64,000 nucleotides of DNA from NCBI GenBank assembly GCA_964457685.1, contig CAYWFS010000002.1, forward strand, positions 1 to 64,000, written 5' to 3'. Numbering within the stretch: the first letter of the stretch is position 1; each line of letters opens with the position of its first letter. This stretch comes from UMGS1696 sp964457685. GTDB taxonomy: Bacteria; Bacillota; Clostridia; Oscillospirales; CAG-272. Under the pieces are notes generated by a model, which did no database searches, had not been told where the DNA came from, and saw only the letters and a list, made by a program, of their open reading frames with translations. Below are positions 22,721 to 31,447 of the stretch, one piece after another. The position numbers and the translations under genes were made by a program.

Positions 22721-25153
22721 ATGCCAAGATATATAGAAAAAGTCGAATCACTCACGCTTCCGGTAATTCCGCTCCGTGGTGTTGTTGCCTTTCCGTCTAT
22801 TCCGGTCAATTTCGAGCTTGAACGTGAAATTTCCAAAAAAGCTTGTCAGGCGGCTCTTTCGTCGAATATGCTTGTTTTTCTTCTCACTCAGAAGGACACC
22901 TCTGTTGACGAACCCTCCGACGGCGATTTTTATAAAATAGGCTGTGTTGCTCAGATAAAGCAGACGCTCACAAAGAATCAGGACGGCAATATCCGTGTTA
23001 TAGCGGAGGGTTACTGCCGTGCAGAGGTCGTTCGACTCAATCACGACCGAGACTACATAACGGCGGAGGTTCTCTCAAAAACTCTTACCGCCGATACGGG
23101 AGTTCTCGACATTCGTGCGGAGGCTCTTACAAACGAGGCTCTTAACACGCTTGACGAGATGGTACAGTTCCATCCCACATTCTCAAACGACTACATGACT
23201 ACCGCCGCTTCCATAAACAATCCCGGCCTTCTTGCGGACTTCATTGCTTCAAGTATGTTCGTGCGTTACCAGGATAAGGCGGCGGTTCTTGAAATGTTCG
23301 ACCCCTTAAAGCGTCTCGAAAAGACTATCGTGCTTATGGAAAGCGAAATGAAGCTTCTCCGCACAGAGGTCGAGATTCAGCGTAAGGTAAAAGAAGCGAT
23401 TGACGAAAACCAGCGTGACTTCTACCTCAGAGAACAGCTCAAGGCAATAGAATCCGAGCTTGGTATTGACGAAGATACCGATGAGCTTGAAAAGAAAATG
23501 GCAAAGCTCAATCTCCCCGAGGAAGTAATAGAAAGACTCGAAAAAGAGATAATGAAGCTCGGTAAAACTCCTCAGGGTTCACCCGATGCCGCTGTTATCC
23601 GCAACTACATCGACACCTGCCTTGATATTCCGTGGAACAAAAAGACACATGACAGAGTTGACATCGAAGCCGCACGAAAGATTCTCGACGCAGACCATGA
23701 CGGACTTGAAAAGATAAAGGACAGAATCCTCGAATATCTTGCGGTAAAGCAGCTCAATCCGGAGCTTAAAAACCAGATAATCTGCTTTGTCGGACCTCCC
23801 GGAGTCGGAAAAACCTCTCTCGGTGCGTCTATTGCCCGTGCGATGAAGCGTAAATATGTGAGAGTTTCCCTCGGCGGTATCCGTGACGAAAGCGACATAC
23901 GAGGTCACAGAAAGACCTATGTAGGCTCCATGCCCGGCAGAATCATCACGGCTCTTACACAGTGCGGCTCTCTCAACCCCGTAATGCTTCTCGATGAAGT
24001 TGACAAAATGTGTTCCGATGTTCACGGCGACCCTGCCTCCGCACTTCTCGAGGTACTTGACGGCGAACAGAACAAGTCATTCAGAGACCACTTCATTGAG
24101 CTTCCCGTTGACCTCTCCGACTGTATGTTTATAGCAACGGCAAATACACTCGACACCATTCCCCGCCCTCTCCTCGACCGTATGGAAGTCATTGAGCTTC
24201 ACACCTACACTCCGTCCGAAAAGCTGGCAATCGCAAAGCACCATCTCTATCCCAAACAGCTGAAGCGTCACGGACTCAACAAGCGTATGCTCAAGCTTTC
24301 CGACGAAGCTATTCAGGAAATCATCTCCGGCTATACTCGTGAATCCGGTGTTCGTAATCTCGAACGTGAGCTTGGTTCCGTCTGCCGTAAGAGTGCAAAG
24401 GCGATAGTTGAAGGAAAGGTAAAGTCTGTTACCGTCGGCAAGGATGATATTGAAAAGCTCCTCGGTCCTCGTAAGATAATTGACGATTCTGTTGCCGCAA
24501 ACGACCTTGTAGGTGTTACAAACGGTCTCGCTTATACGGAAGTCGGCGGAGATATGCTCAAAGTAGAGGTACTTGCGGTTGACGGAGTTGGAAAAATAGA
24601 GCTTACAGGTACTCTCGGTGACGTTATGAAGGAATCCGCAAGAATTGCCGTAACCTACATAAGAGCAAACGCAGACAAATTCGGTATCGACAAAAATTTC
24701 TACAAGACAAAGGATATTCACATCCATGTTCCCGAAGGTGCTGTTCCGAAAGACGGTCCCAGTGCCGGTGTTACAATGACAACCTCACTTGTAAGTGCAT
24801 TGTCGGGTCTTAAAGTACGTCACGATATTGCAATGACGGGTGAAATAACTCTGACAGGTCGTGTACTTGCGATAGGCGGTCTTCGTGAAAAATCAACGGC
24901 GGCTTACACAATGGGTATTCGCACACTTCTTATACCGAAAGAAAATATGCGTGACATAGCGGAACTTGACGAGGTGGTTCGCAACGAAGTAAAATTCATC
25001 CCCTGCGAAACCTTAAATGATGTTCTCGAAAATGCACTTATTTTCACGGACAACACATCAGAGGCTATTTCAGACAGCTCTCAGGAAAAGAATGACGGAA
25101 TAACAGGTATACTCTCCTCTCAAAGCAACACAAGAGTATACGGAAACAACTGA
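22721..25153 (+). CDS. lon: ATP-dependent protease Lon
   Basis: Lon degrades misfolded and regulatory proteins in the cytosol. ATG 22721 is chosen because AGAAAGGA lies upstream; the earlier ATG at 22652 would start at the transcription start. The 810-residue protein has the N-terminal LON substrate domain (LPVIPLRGVVAFP), a central helical part, the AAA+ domain with Walker A GPPGVGKTS and Walker B MLLDEVDKM, and the protease domain with catalytic Ser in PKDGPSAGVTM and the Lys-bearing REKSTAAYTMG region. It is followed by engB 13 bp later, the same order as lonA-ysxC in Bacillus. Confidence 0.97.
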   Translation: MPRYIEKVESLTLPVIPLRGVVAFPSIPVNFELEREISKKACQAALSSNMLVFLLTQKDTSVDEPSDGDFYKIGCVAQIKQTLTKNQDGNIRVIAEGYCRAEVVRLNHDRDYITAEVLSKTLTADTGVLDIRAEALTNEALNTLDEMVQFHPTFSNDYMTTAASINNPGLLADFIASSMFVRYQDKAAVLEMFDPLKRLEKTIVLMESEMKLLRTEVEIQRKVKEAIDENQRDFYLREQLKAIESELGIDEDTDELEKKMAKLNLPEEVIERLEKEIMKLGKTPQGSPDAAVIRNYIDTCLDIPWNKKTHDRVDIEAARKILDADHDGLEKIKDRILEYLAVKQLNPELKNQIICFVGPPGVGKTSLGASIARAMKRKYVRVSLGGIRDESDIRGHRKTYVGSMPGRIITALTQCGSLNPVMLLDEVDKMCSDVHGDPASALLEVLDGEQNKSFRDHFIELPVDLSDCMFIATANTLDTIPRPLLDRMEVIELHTYTPSEKLAIAKHHLYPKQLKRHGLNKRMLKLSDEAIQEIISGYTRESGVRNLERELGSVCRKSAKAIVEGKVKSVTVGKDDIEKLLGPRKIIDDSVAANDLVGVTNGLAYTEVGGDMLKVEVLAVDGVGKIELTGTLGDVMKESARIAVTYIRANADKFGIDKNFYKTKDIHIHVPEGAVPKDGPSAGVTMTTSLVSALSGLKVRHDIAMTGEITLTGRVLAIGGLREKSTAAYTMGIRTLLIPKENMRDIAELDEVVRNEVKFIPCETLNDVLENALIFTDNTSEAISDSSQEKNDGITGILSSQSNTRVYGNN

Positions 25154-25166
25154 CAGGAAAACTTAA

Positions 25167-25766
25167 ATGAAACCAAATCTTAATAATGTATCCTTGAAGA
25201 TGTCTGCCGGAATGGTGAAGCAGTTCCCTGCCGACAGAATACCTCAGGTAGCTTTTTCGGGTCGCTCAAACGTGGGAAAAAGCTCTCTTATAAACTCTCT
25301 TCTCGGAAGAAAAAACCTTGCAAGAGTCAGCGGAGAACCCGGAAAAACAATCACAATAAACTTCTACGATATAGACAAGAAGCTGTACCTCGTTGACCTT
25401 CCCGGCTACGGTTATGCTAAAAGAACCTACGAGGATAAGCAGAAGTGGTCGGCTCTCACGGACGGCTTCTTCACGAACAACGAAAATATCGACTCGCTCC
25501 GTCTTGTTTGCCAGCTCATAGATTCTCGCACGGGTCCCACACAGGACGACTGCGATATGCTTTATTATATGCGTGAGACAGAGCTTCCTCATATAATAGT
25601 GGCAACAAAGACGGACAAGCTCAATGCAACCGAAAAGCGTAAATTCGACGAAATTATTGCCGAAAATGAGCTTACACGAGACCTTACCGTAATCAAATAT
25701 TCTTCAAAGACAAACCTCGGACGCGACGATCTCTGGAAACAATTTTACGAATACTGTAATCTTTAA
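25167..25766 (+). CDS. engB: Ribosome biogenesis GTPase EngB/YsxC
   Basis: EngB is a small GTPase needed for assembling the 50S ribosomal subunit. The 199-residue protein shows G1 GRSNVGKSSL, switch GKTITINFY, G3 DLPGYGYAK, G4 TKTDK and G5 YSSKT. It begins 13 bp after lon with AGGAAA upstream. Length is normal for the family. It is followed by the M50 protease gene in a continuous plus-strand run. Confidence 0.96.
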   Translation: MKPNLNNVSLKMSAGMVKQFPADRIPQVAFSGRSNVGKSSLINSLLGRKNLARVSGEPGKTITINFYDIDKKLYLVDLPGYGYAKRTYEDKQKWSALTDGFFTNNENIDSLRLVCQLIDSRTGPTQDDCDMLYYMRETELPHIIVATKTDKLNATEKRKFDEIIAENELTRDLTVIKYSSKTNLGRDDLWKQFYEYCNL

Positions 25767-25787
25767 AAAACCGGGAGACGTAGTTAA

Positions 25788-26450
25788 TTGAACCATTTCA
25801 GCACAAGCACGCTCATAGAATTTCTTTATGTGATTCCATGCGTTCTCATCGCACTCACATTTCATGAATTTGCACACGGATATATGGCATATAAGCTCGG
25901 AGACCCGACTGCGAAAAATCTCGGCAGACTGACTCTGAACCCACTGAAGCATCTTGACCCAATAGGTGCGATCTGTATGCTGCTTTTCCACTTCGGATGG
26001 GCAAAACCCGTTCCGATAAACTCACGCTATTTTAAAAAGCCCAGACGTGATATGGCTCTTACAGCGGCTGCCGGACCGATAATGAACTTCATTCTTGCAT
26101 TTCTCGGAGTTTTGATTTATCGTCTCCTGTACAAGCTGTTCGTAGCCTTTCCGCCAAGCTCGGAATTTGTATATTATCTGCAATATTCCGCACTTACTCT
26201 TTTCTCGTATTTCCATATGCTGAATCTTTCCCTCGGCATATTCAATCTGATTCCGCTTCCGCCTCTTGACGGTTCGAGAATATTCTATATTTTCCTCCCT
26301 CCGAAGTGGTATTTCGGAATTATGAAGTACGAGCGTTATATCCAGCTTGCAATCCTTGTTCTTCTTTGGACGGGTATGCTCACCACTCCTCTTTCCGCGG
26401 CTGTATCTGCTGTGTCGAGAGGAATGCAGTGGCTTGTTTCATGGATATAA
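25788..26450 (+). CDS. Site-2 protease family (M50) membrane metalloprotease
   Basis: A 220-residue integral membrane zinc protease. The HExxH motif is HEFAH in the first membrane helix, and the third ligand motif is NLIPLPPLDGSR, as in YwhC-like members. About five hydrophobic segments are visible. The start is TTG 25788 with GGGAG upstream. Substrates are unknown. In many Firmicutes this gene precedes scpA, as here (28 bp gap to the scpA start). Confidence 0.92.
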   Translation: MNHFSTSTLIEFLYVIPCVLIALTFHEFAHGYMAYKLGDPTAKNLGRLTLNPLKHLDPIGAICMLLFHFGWAKPVPINSRYFKKPRRDMALTAAAGPIMNFILAFLGVLIYRLLYKLFVAFPPSSEFVYYLQYSALTLFSYFHMLNLSLGIFNLIPLPPLDGSRIFYIFLPPKWYFGIMKYERYIQLAILVLLWTGMLTTPLSAAVSAVSRGMQWLVSWI

Positions 26451-26478
26451 GCATCTCCCCGAAAGGACTGACATCGGT

Positions 26479-27255
26479 TTGGAAAACACTATAAACTATA
26501 AATTCGAGCTTTTTGAAGGTCCTCTCGAGCTTCTTCTGACTCTTGTCGATAAGCACAAGATGAAGATAGACGACATTCCGATAGACCTGCTTTGTGAGCA
26601 GTACATGAGCTATATACATGAAGCTCAGATGTACAACATTGACCTTGCCTGCGAATTTACCTATATGGCAAGCGAGCTTATGCTTATAAAAAGCCGTATG
26701 CTTCTGCCGAGAGACGAAAAGAAGGATGAAGACCCGAGAAAACCTCTCGTTGATGCAATGCGAGAATATCAAAAAACCAAGCTTGCGGCATCTGAGCTTT
26801 CCGATATGTACGGCGAATTCAGCGGACGCATGGTAAAGGAACAGGATGAAATAGAAAAGGACAGAACCTACGTTGCACCTCATTCCGTGGAGCTTCTTCG
26901 TGCGGCTTTTGTCCACGTTCTCACAGAGACTAAACTGACCGAAAAAACGGTTCGTGAAAAATTCTCGGAGATAGTCAACGCACCACGAATTCCCGTAGGA
27001 GAGCTTATGACCTCTCTTATCGGACGACTGAAAAACGAAAACGTCTACCTTGACGAATATTTCAGAGCTTCATCGGGACGTTCTGAGATTGTCGGCAAAT
27101 TCATCGGGGTGCTTGAGCTTATCAAAAGTAAAATTGTATCCGTTGAGGAAAGTCTTTCTGACGACGGAGTTACCGACATGGCATCTCACATAGTTGTAAG
27201 ACTTATCGGCAACGATGAAGACATAAAGAACGCATCCCTCGACGTATATCAGTAA
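26479..27255 (+). CDS. scpA: Segregation and condensation protein A
   Basis: ScpA is the kleisin that bridges the SMC heads, with ScpB, in chromosome condensation. The N-terminal segment INYKFELFEGPLELLLTLVDKHKMKIDDI and the helix YMASELMLIKSRMLLP are hallmarks; the C-terminal winged-helix part includes FIGVLELIKSKIVS. The start is taken as TTG 26479, after GAAAGGACTG, since the frame's upstream extension overlaps the M50 gene and has no family similarity. It has 258 residues and scpB follows after 14 bp. Confidence 0.93.
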   Translation: MENTINYKFELFEGPLELLLTLVDKHKMKIDDIPIDLLCEQYMSYIHEAQMYNIDLACEFTYMASELMLIKSRMLLPRDEKKDEDPRKPLVDAMREYQKTKLAASELSDMYGEFSGRMVKEQDEIEKDRTYVAPHSVELLRAAFVHVLTETKLTEKTVREKFSEIVNAPRIPVGELMTSLIGRLKNENVYLDEYFRASSGRSEIVGKFIGVLELIKSKIVSVEESLSDDGVTDMASHIVVRLIGNDEDIKNASLDVYQ

Positions 27256-27269
27256 AACATCAGGTATTT

Positions 27270-27875
27270 ATGACAAACAACGAAAATCCGACGGCAGAAA
27301 ACTTTGCTGTCATTGAAGCCTGCCTTTTTGCCGCAGGACATCCGCTGACCTATTCACGTCTCGGTGAGGTTCTCGGAACAAATGCGGAAAGCTGTGCGGA
27401 TATTGTCGAAAAAATGGCGGCGGTATACAACAGCGAATCAAGCAGAGGAATAATCCTTGTAAGATACCCCGACTCCTGCCAGCTTTGCACAAAGGAAAAA
27501 TATGCCGCCGATATAAAAACCGCTCTCGGAATGAAGCGAGGCGGAAATCTTTCGCAATCTCTGCTCGAAGTTCTTGCGGTTATTGCTTACAATCAGCCTG
27601 CAACACGTGCCTTTGTTGACACTGTGCGAGGGGTAGATTCAAGCTATGCCGTAAATATGCTTCAGGAAAAGAACCTTATTGAGCCTTGCGGAAAGCTTGA
27701 TTCCCCGGGACATCCTACGCTGTTTAAAACCACGAACGATTTTCTCAGGGTATTCGGGATAAATTCCCTCGATGAGCTTCCCACAGTCACCGTAAAAAGC
27801 GACACGGGAGAGGATATAAAAATTTCCCCGAAAGAGGAAGAAATAATAATCGAAGAAAGCGAAGAAAAGGAGTGA
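27270..27875 (+). CDS. scpB: Segregation and condensation protein B
   Basis: ScpB dimers bind ScpA in the SMC complex. The 201-residue protein has two winged-helix domains: IEACLFAAGHPLTYSRLGEVLG at the start and SLLEVLAVIAYNQPATRAFVDTVRGVDS in the middle, then LIEPCGKLDSPGHPTLFKTT. The C-terminus is acidic (about 20 residues rich in Glu and Lys). It is 4 bp before the DUF2953 gene in the same transcript. Confidence 0.94.
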   Translation: MTNNENPTAENFAVIEACLFAAGHPLTYSRLGEVLGTNAESCADIVEKMAAVYNSESSRGIILVRYPDSCQLCTKEKYAADIKTALGMKRGGNLSQSLLEVLAVIAYNQPATRAFVDTVRGVDSSYAVNMLQEKNLIEPCGKLDSPGHPTLFKTTNDFLRVFGINSLDELPTVTVKSDTGEDIKISPKEEEIIIEESEEKE

Positions 27876-27879
27876 TAGC

Positions 27880-28557
27880 ATGGTTTTTCTGCGGATAGTT
27901 ATCGTATTAGCTGTTCTCATAATAATTTTGCTATCCATGAATCTAAAGCTGCACTTGAAAATATCCGATACCGCTACCGTTGTTCGTGCAGGTGTCGGTC
28001 CTATTGTACTGAAGCTCGTTCCGCAAAGGAAAAAGAAGCTACGACTGAAGGACTACACATATAAAAACTTTCACAAGCGTCTCGAAAAAGAAAAGAAGAA
28101 GACCGAAAAGAAAAAAAAGCTCACCGCCGAAAAAAAGAAAACCTCTGAGCTAAAGCAAAAGGCCGCCGAGGTCAGTGACAGCTCAAAGGGCAGCGAAGAA
28201 AAGCTTTTTTCTGTCTCATCCGTCGTAGAGCTTGTCACAACGGAATTTCCCAAGCTTTCGTCGAGACTGCAAATAAACATAAAAAAGCTTTCGGTAACCG
28301 TCGGAGGAGATGATGCGGCAAACATAGCTATCACTTACGGACGGCTTGAAGCTTTAATCGGAGCTATGCTCGCACTTCTCGACGAAAACACATCGCTTAA
28401 ACCGCTGAACAACGGTGCGGTAAATGTGCAGGCTGATTTTCTTTCGCCGAAAACGAAATTAGAGCTTGACGCTTCGGTAAAAATAAGCGTACTCTCTATT
28501 TTGAAAACAGCCTTTGCAGCTCTTGTTTGGCTCATAAAAAACAAATCATCCAAATAA
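27880..28557 (+). CDS. DUF2953 membrane protein (YtfI-like)
   Basis: A 225-residue protein with one N-terminal membrane helix (LRIVIVLAVLIIILLSM). Residues about 50-105 are a very Lys/Glu-rich, probably coiled-coil or disordered linker, and the C-terminal half resembles DUF2953 (INIKKLSVTVGGDDAANIAITYGRLEALIG). AAAGGAG precedes the ATG. It lies just before the ytfJ gene, as ytfI-ytfJ in Bacillus, which supports a role in sporulation; the molecular function is unknown. Confidence 0.82.
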   Translation: MVFLRIVIVLAVLIIILLSMNLKLHLKISDTATVVRAGVGPIVLKLVPQRKKKLRLKDYTYKNFHKRLEKEKKKTEKKKKLTAEKKKTSELKQKAAEVSDSSKGSEEKLFSVSSVVELVTTEFPKLSSRLQINIKKLSVTVGGDDAANIAITYGRLEALIGAMLALLDENTSLKPLNNGAVNVQADFLSPKTKLELDASVKISVLSILKTAFAALVWLIKNKSSK

Positions 28558-28608
28558 TTAACGCAAAAACAACATATATAATGATACCCAGTATCAACGG
28601 AGGTCAAT

Positions 28609-29031
28609 ATGGCAGATAACACCAACAAACTCGGAGACATGACGAAATCCTCGCTTGAATCTATCAAAGCCATGCTCGACGCCAACACCATTATAGGCGA
28701 TCCGATTCAAACTCCACAGGGAACGACAATCATTCCGATTTCTAAAATCACCGTAGGCTATGCGTCAGGAGGGCTTGATTACACCAAAGCCAACCAGAAC
28801 ACCAAGGGCAACTTCGGCGGTGGCGGCGGAACAGGAATTACCGTAACTCCCGTTGCATTTCTCGTAGTCGGTCAGAACGGTCAGGTTGATATTCTCAACG
28901 TAAACACTCCCACACAGTCCGGAAGTGCCGATACGGTTTCGTCAGTTGTAGGCTTCCTTGAGCGTTCTCCCGAGCTTATCGAAAAGATAAAATCCATATT
29001 CGGTAAGAAAAACGAAGAAAACGACATTTGA
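28609..29031 (+). CDS. ytfJ: Sporulation protein YtfJ/GerW family
   Basis: A 140-residue protein of the GerW/YtfJ family, made in the forespore and needed for normal germination in Bacillus. The conserved parts are IVG-type start segment NTIIGDPIQTPQGTTIIPISKITVGYASGG and the glycine-rich FGGGGGTGITVTPVAFLVV. GGAGGT lies upstream of the ATG. It follows the DUF2953 gene and precedes a carboxypeptidase gene. Confidence 0.93.
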   Translation: MADNTNKLGDMTKSSLESIKAMLDANTIIGDPIQTPQGTTIIPISKITVGYASGGLDYTKANQNTKGNFGGGGGTGITVTPVAFLVVGQNGQVDILNVNTPTQSGSADTVSSVVGFLERSPELIEKIKSIFGKKNEENDI

Positions 29032-29074
29032 CATTTTAGTAAAATGAGTAAAAACATTCATGTTATAAAAAGCA

Positions 29075-29090
29075 TATTCCCCGGGGAATA
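29075..29090. promoter_or_regulatory. Perfect 16-bp palindrome upstream of the carboxypeptidase gene
   Basis: TATTCCCCGGGGAATA is symmetric over all 16 bases and lies about 35 bp before the start codon, between ytfJ and the carboxypeptidase gene. No T-run follows, so an operator is more likely than a terminator. A forespore promoter was not clear. Confidence 0.45.
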
Positions 29091-29126
29091 ATTCTTTATG
29101 AAAACCTTTCATGCGGAGAATATGTG

Positions 29127-30239
29127 ATGTTAACTGATGTTTTATTCAAAAAATTACCAAATATATTTTTCACTCTCACAATACTCGTACTGCTGACATT
29201 CGGTGCATACGCCAAAAATGTGTCCGTTTCCGCCGAATCCGCAATTTTAACCGAAGCCGAAAGCGGAGATGTTATATTTGAAAAAAATGCTTACACCCGA
29301 CTTCCGATGGCAAGCACCACAAAAATAATGACGGCCGTAGTTGCTCTCGAATACGGAGACCTTGACAAGACTGTTGTTATTCCAAAGGAGGCCTGCGGAA
29401 TCGAGGGTTCGAGTATTTATCTGAAAGAGGGTGAAGCAATGACTCTTTGCGACCTGCTGTACGGTCTTATGCTCGAAAGTGCAAACGATGCCGCAACAGC
29501 AATCGCATATGAAATTTCCGGCAGTGTTGAAGAATTTGCTCTTCTCATGAACAAAAAGGCAGAGGAAATAGGACTGTGCGACACGCATTTTACAAACCCG
29601 CACGGTCTTGACAATGAAGCCCACTATACAACAGCCGCCGACCTCGCAAAGCTGACCGCATATGCAATGAAAAACGACACTTTTTGTAAGATTGTCGCTT
29701 CATACAAGTACACTATCCCGGGAAATCGAGTGCTTTTGAATCACAACAAGCTTCTCAGGCTCTCGGATGATTCGATAGGTGTCAAAACAGGCTTTACAAA
29801 ACGAAGCGGACGGTGTCTTGTTTCTGCGGCCGAACGAGACGGAGTGCGTATTATTGCGGTAACTCTTAATGCTCCCGATGACTGGAACGACCATCTTGCA
29901 TTGTACGAGCTTGGCTTTTCGAGCTACAGCTATCGTACTATTGCCGAAAAAGGGCAGTTTAAGATAGAGCTTCCATGTGTCGGTGCGGAAAACAGAACCA
30001 TAATTGCCACAAATACGGATGAATGCAGGCTCTGTGTAAAAAACGGCGACAATGTAACGTATACTATCGAATCCGACAGAATGCTGTTTCCGCCTGTGTA
30101 TGAGGGAGAAACTGTAGGAAAAATCGTCTTTCGAGTAAACGGAGATACAGTTGCCACACTTCCCCTCGTTTCAATGAAAAGCGTAACGGAAGCCGAACCA
30201 AAGACTTTTAAGGAACGCATACTTGACTTAATTAATTAG
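29127..30239 (+). CDS. D-alanyl-D-alanine carboxypeptidase (DacF/DacB type)
   Basis: A penicillin-binding protein 5-type enzyme that trims the terminal D-Ala of peptidoglycan stem peptides outside the membrane. A signal segment (IFFTLTILVLLTFGAYA) is followed by the active-site motifs SxxK in MASTTKIMTA, SxN in ESANDAAT and KTG in GVKTGFTKRSG. The C-terminal beta domain (about residues 280-360) is present. ATG 29127 has GGAG 8 nt upstream; GTG 29124 is the alternative. About 370 residues. Its place after ytfJ and before an rluB-type gene suggests the sporulation-linked DacF/DacB group. Confidence 0.93.
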   Translation: MLTDVLFKKLPNIFFTLTILVLLTFGAYAKNVSVSAESAILTEAESGDVIFEKNAYTRLPMASTTKIMTAVVALEYGDLDKTVVIPKEACGIEGSSIYLKEGEAMTLCDLLYGLMLESANDAATAIAYEISGSVEEFALLMNKKAEEIGLCDTHFTNPHGLDNEAHYTTAADLAKLTAYAMKNDTFCKIVASYKYTIPGNRVLLNHNKLLRLSDDSIGVKTGFTKRSGRCLVSAAERDGVRIIAVTLNAPDDWNDHLALYELGFSSYSYRTIAEKGQFKIELPCVGAENRTIIATNTDECRLCVKNGDNVTYTIESDRMLFPPVYEGETVGKIVFRVNGDTVATLPLVSMKSVTEAEPKTFKERILDLIN

Positions 30240-30245
30240 AATATT

Positions 30246-30980
30246 ATGGAAAAAATAAGATTACAAAAATATATCAGTGCAAGCGGAATCATGTCGCGAC
30301 GTGCTGCCGAGGAAAAAATAAAAAGCGGTAGCGTAACCGTAAACGGAATAACCGCTTCTCTCGGAGACAAGGTTGACCCCGAACTTGACGAGGTATGCAT
30401 TGATAACAAAAAAATAAGCGGAGATGCAATAAATCGCCGCTTTACATACATCATGCTGAACAAGCCTGCCGGTTATGTCACCACCCTTTCAGATGAAAAG
30501 GGACGTAAGACCGTTGCCGACCTCATCGAAAATGCGGGAGAAAGACTATACCCCGTCGGTCGTCTTGACCTTTACTCGGAGGGACTTCTCATTTGCACAA
30601 ACGACGGAGAGCTTACAAACAAGCTTACACATCCGTCACATATGATTGCAAAATGCTATATGGCCACCGTCACGACAAAGCTCACTGCCGAAGACGTTGA
30701 AAAAATTCGTGTTCCTTTTGAGCTTGACGGGTATATGTTAAAGCCGTTTGAGGTTGAGCTTGTCGGATACACAAAATGCGGTGATGCGGATTCTACCATC
30801 CTGAAATTCACGCTGTATGAGGGCAGAAACCGTGAGATAAGAAATATCTGTCTCCACCACGGCTTAAAGCTTGCCAGACTTATTCGTATATCCGAGGGAG
30901 AGCTTAGTCTTGTAGGACTGAAAAGCGGCTCTTGGAGATACCTTACCGAAACAGAAATAGCCTATTTAAAGAATATCTAA
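30246..30980 (+). CDS. rluB: 23S rRNA pseudouridine synthase, RluB/RsuA family
   Basis: The enzyme isomerises a uridine in ribosomal RNA to pseudouridine. The N-terminal S4 RNA-binding domain is IRLQKYISASGIMSRRAAEE, and the catalytic Asp lies in VGRLDLYSEGLL; other motifs are YIMLNKPAGYVTT and YEGRNREIRNIC. 244 residues, normal for the family. It begins 6 bp after the carboxypeptidase stop. RluB (U2605) is the likely identity in Firmicutes, but RluE/RsuA cannot be fully excluded. Confidence 0.9.
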   Translation: MEKIRLQKYISASGIMSRRAAEEKIKSGSVTVNGITASLGDKVDPELDEVCIDNKKISGDAINRRFTYIMLNKPAGYVTTLSDEKGRKTVADLIENAGERLYPVGRLDLYSEGLLICTNDGELTNKLTHPSHMIAKCYMATVTTKLTAEDVEKIRVPFELDGYMLKPFEVELVGYTKCGDADSTILKFTLYEGRNREIRNICLHHGLKLARLIRISEGELSLVGLKSGSWRYLTETEIAYLKNI

Positions 30981-31033
30981 CAGACAAAGGAGGATAGCCG
31001 TGCTTTTTTTGAAACTTGCATGGCTTTTTTGTT

Positions 31034-31447
31034 ATGTTTCAAGTACAACCGATTCGCTCAAAGGAATTACAGGAGCAGATTTCAAAACTTCTCGGCTGCG
31101 AGTACCATCCCGATACATATGCCTTTTTCGCAGGTGAGCTTGACGATGACTGCACAACAGTTACCTCTGTAATTGCAATGTGCCAGTTCACCTATGCTCC
31201 CGACAAGGCCGTAATAAAGACTCTCTCTTTTCCGAAAGAATGCGAAAAGGATGAAGCGGTGATAATTCTTGTGAGAACCGTCATGAATTTTATTTACCGT
31301 GCGGAAATTCCTACAATATTTTTTGAAAAGACCGCTTGCAGTGAGGAATTTATCCGCTCTCTCGGATTCCGTGAAAAGGACGGCGAATATTCAATAGACC
31401 TCAAAAAATTCTATCGTTCCCCTTGCCATTATGAAGAATCAAACTAA
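31034..31447 (+). CDS. Small GNAT-like protein of unknown function
   Basis: About 137 residues from ATG 31034 (the frame opens at TTG 31016). The middle has VIAMCQFTYAPDKAVIKTLSF and the end IPTIFFEKTACSEEFIRSLGFREKDGEY, a layout like the last strands of a GNAT fold, but the acetyl-CoA loop is not convincing. The start is doubtful: the perfect ribosome binding site AAAGGAGG (30986-30993) points to GTG 31000, in another frame, which runs only about 43 codons. A one-base change in either T-run (31003-31009 or 31024-31029) would join it to this frame. The 3' end overlaps the glycerate kinase start by 17 bp. Confidence 0.6.
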   Translation: MFQVQPIRSKELQEQISKLLGCEYHPDTYAFFAGELDDDCTTVTSVIAMCQFTYAPDKAVIKTLSFPKECEKDEAVIILVRTVMNFIYRAEIPTIFFEKTACSEEFIRSLGFREKDGEYSIDLKKFYRSPCHYEESN

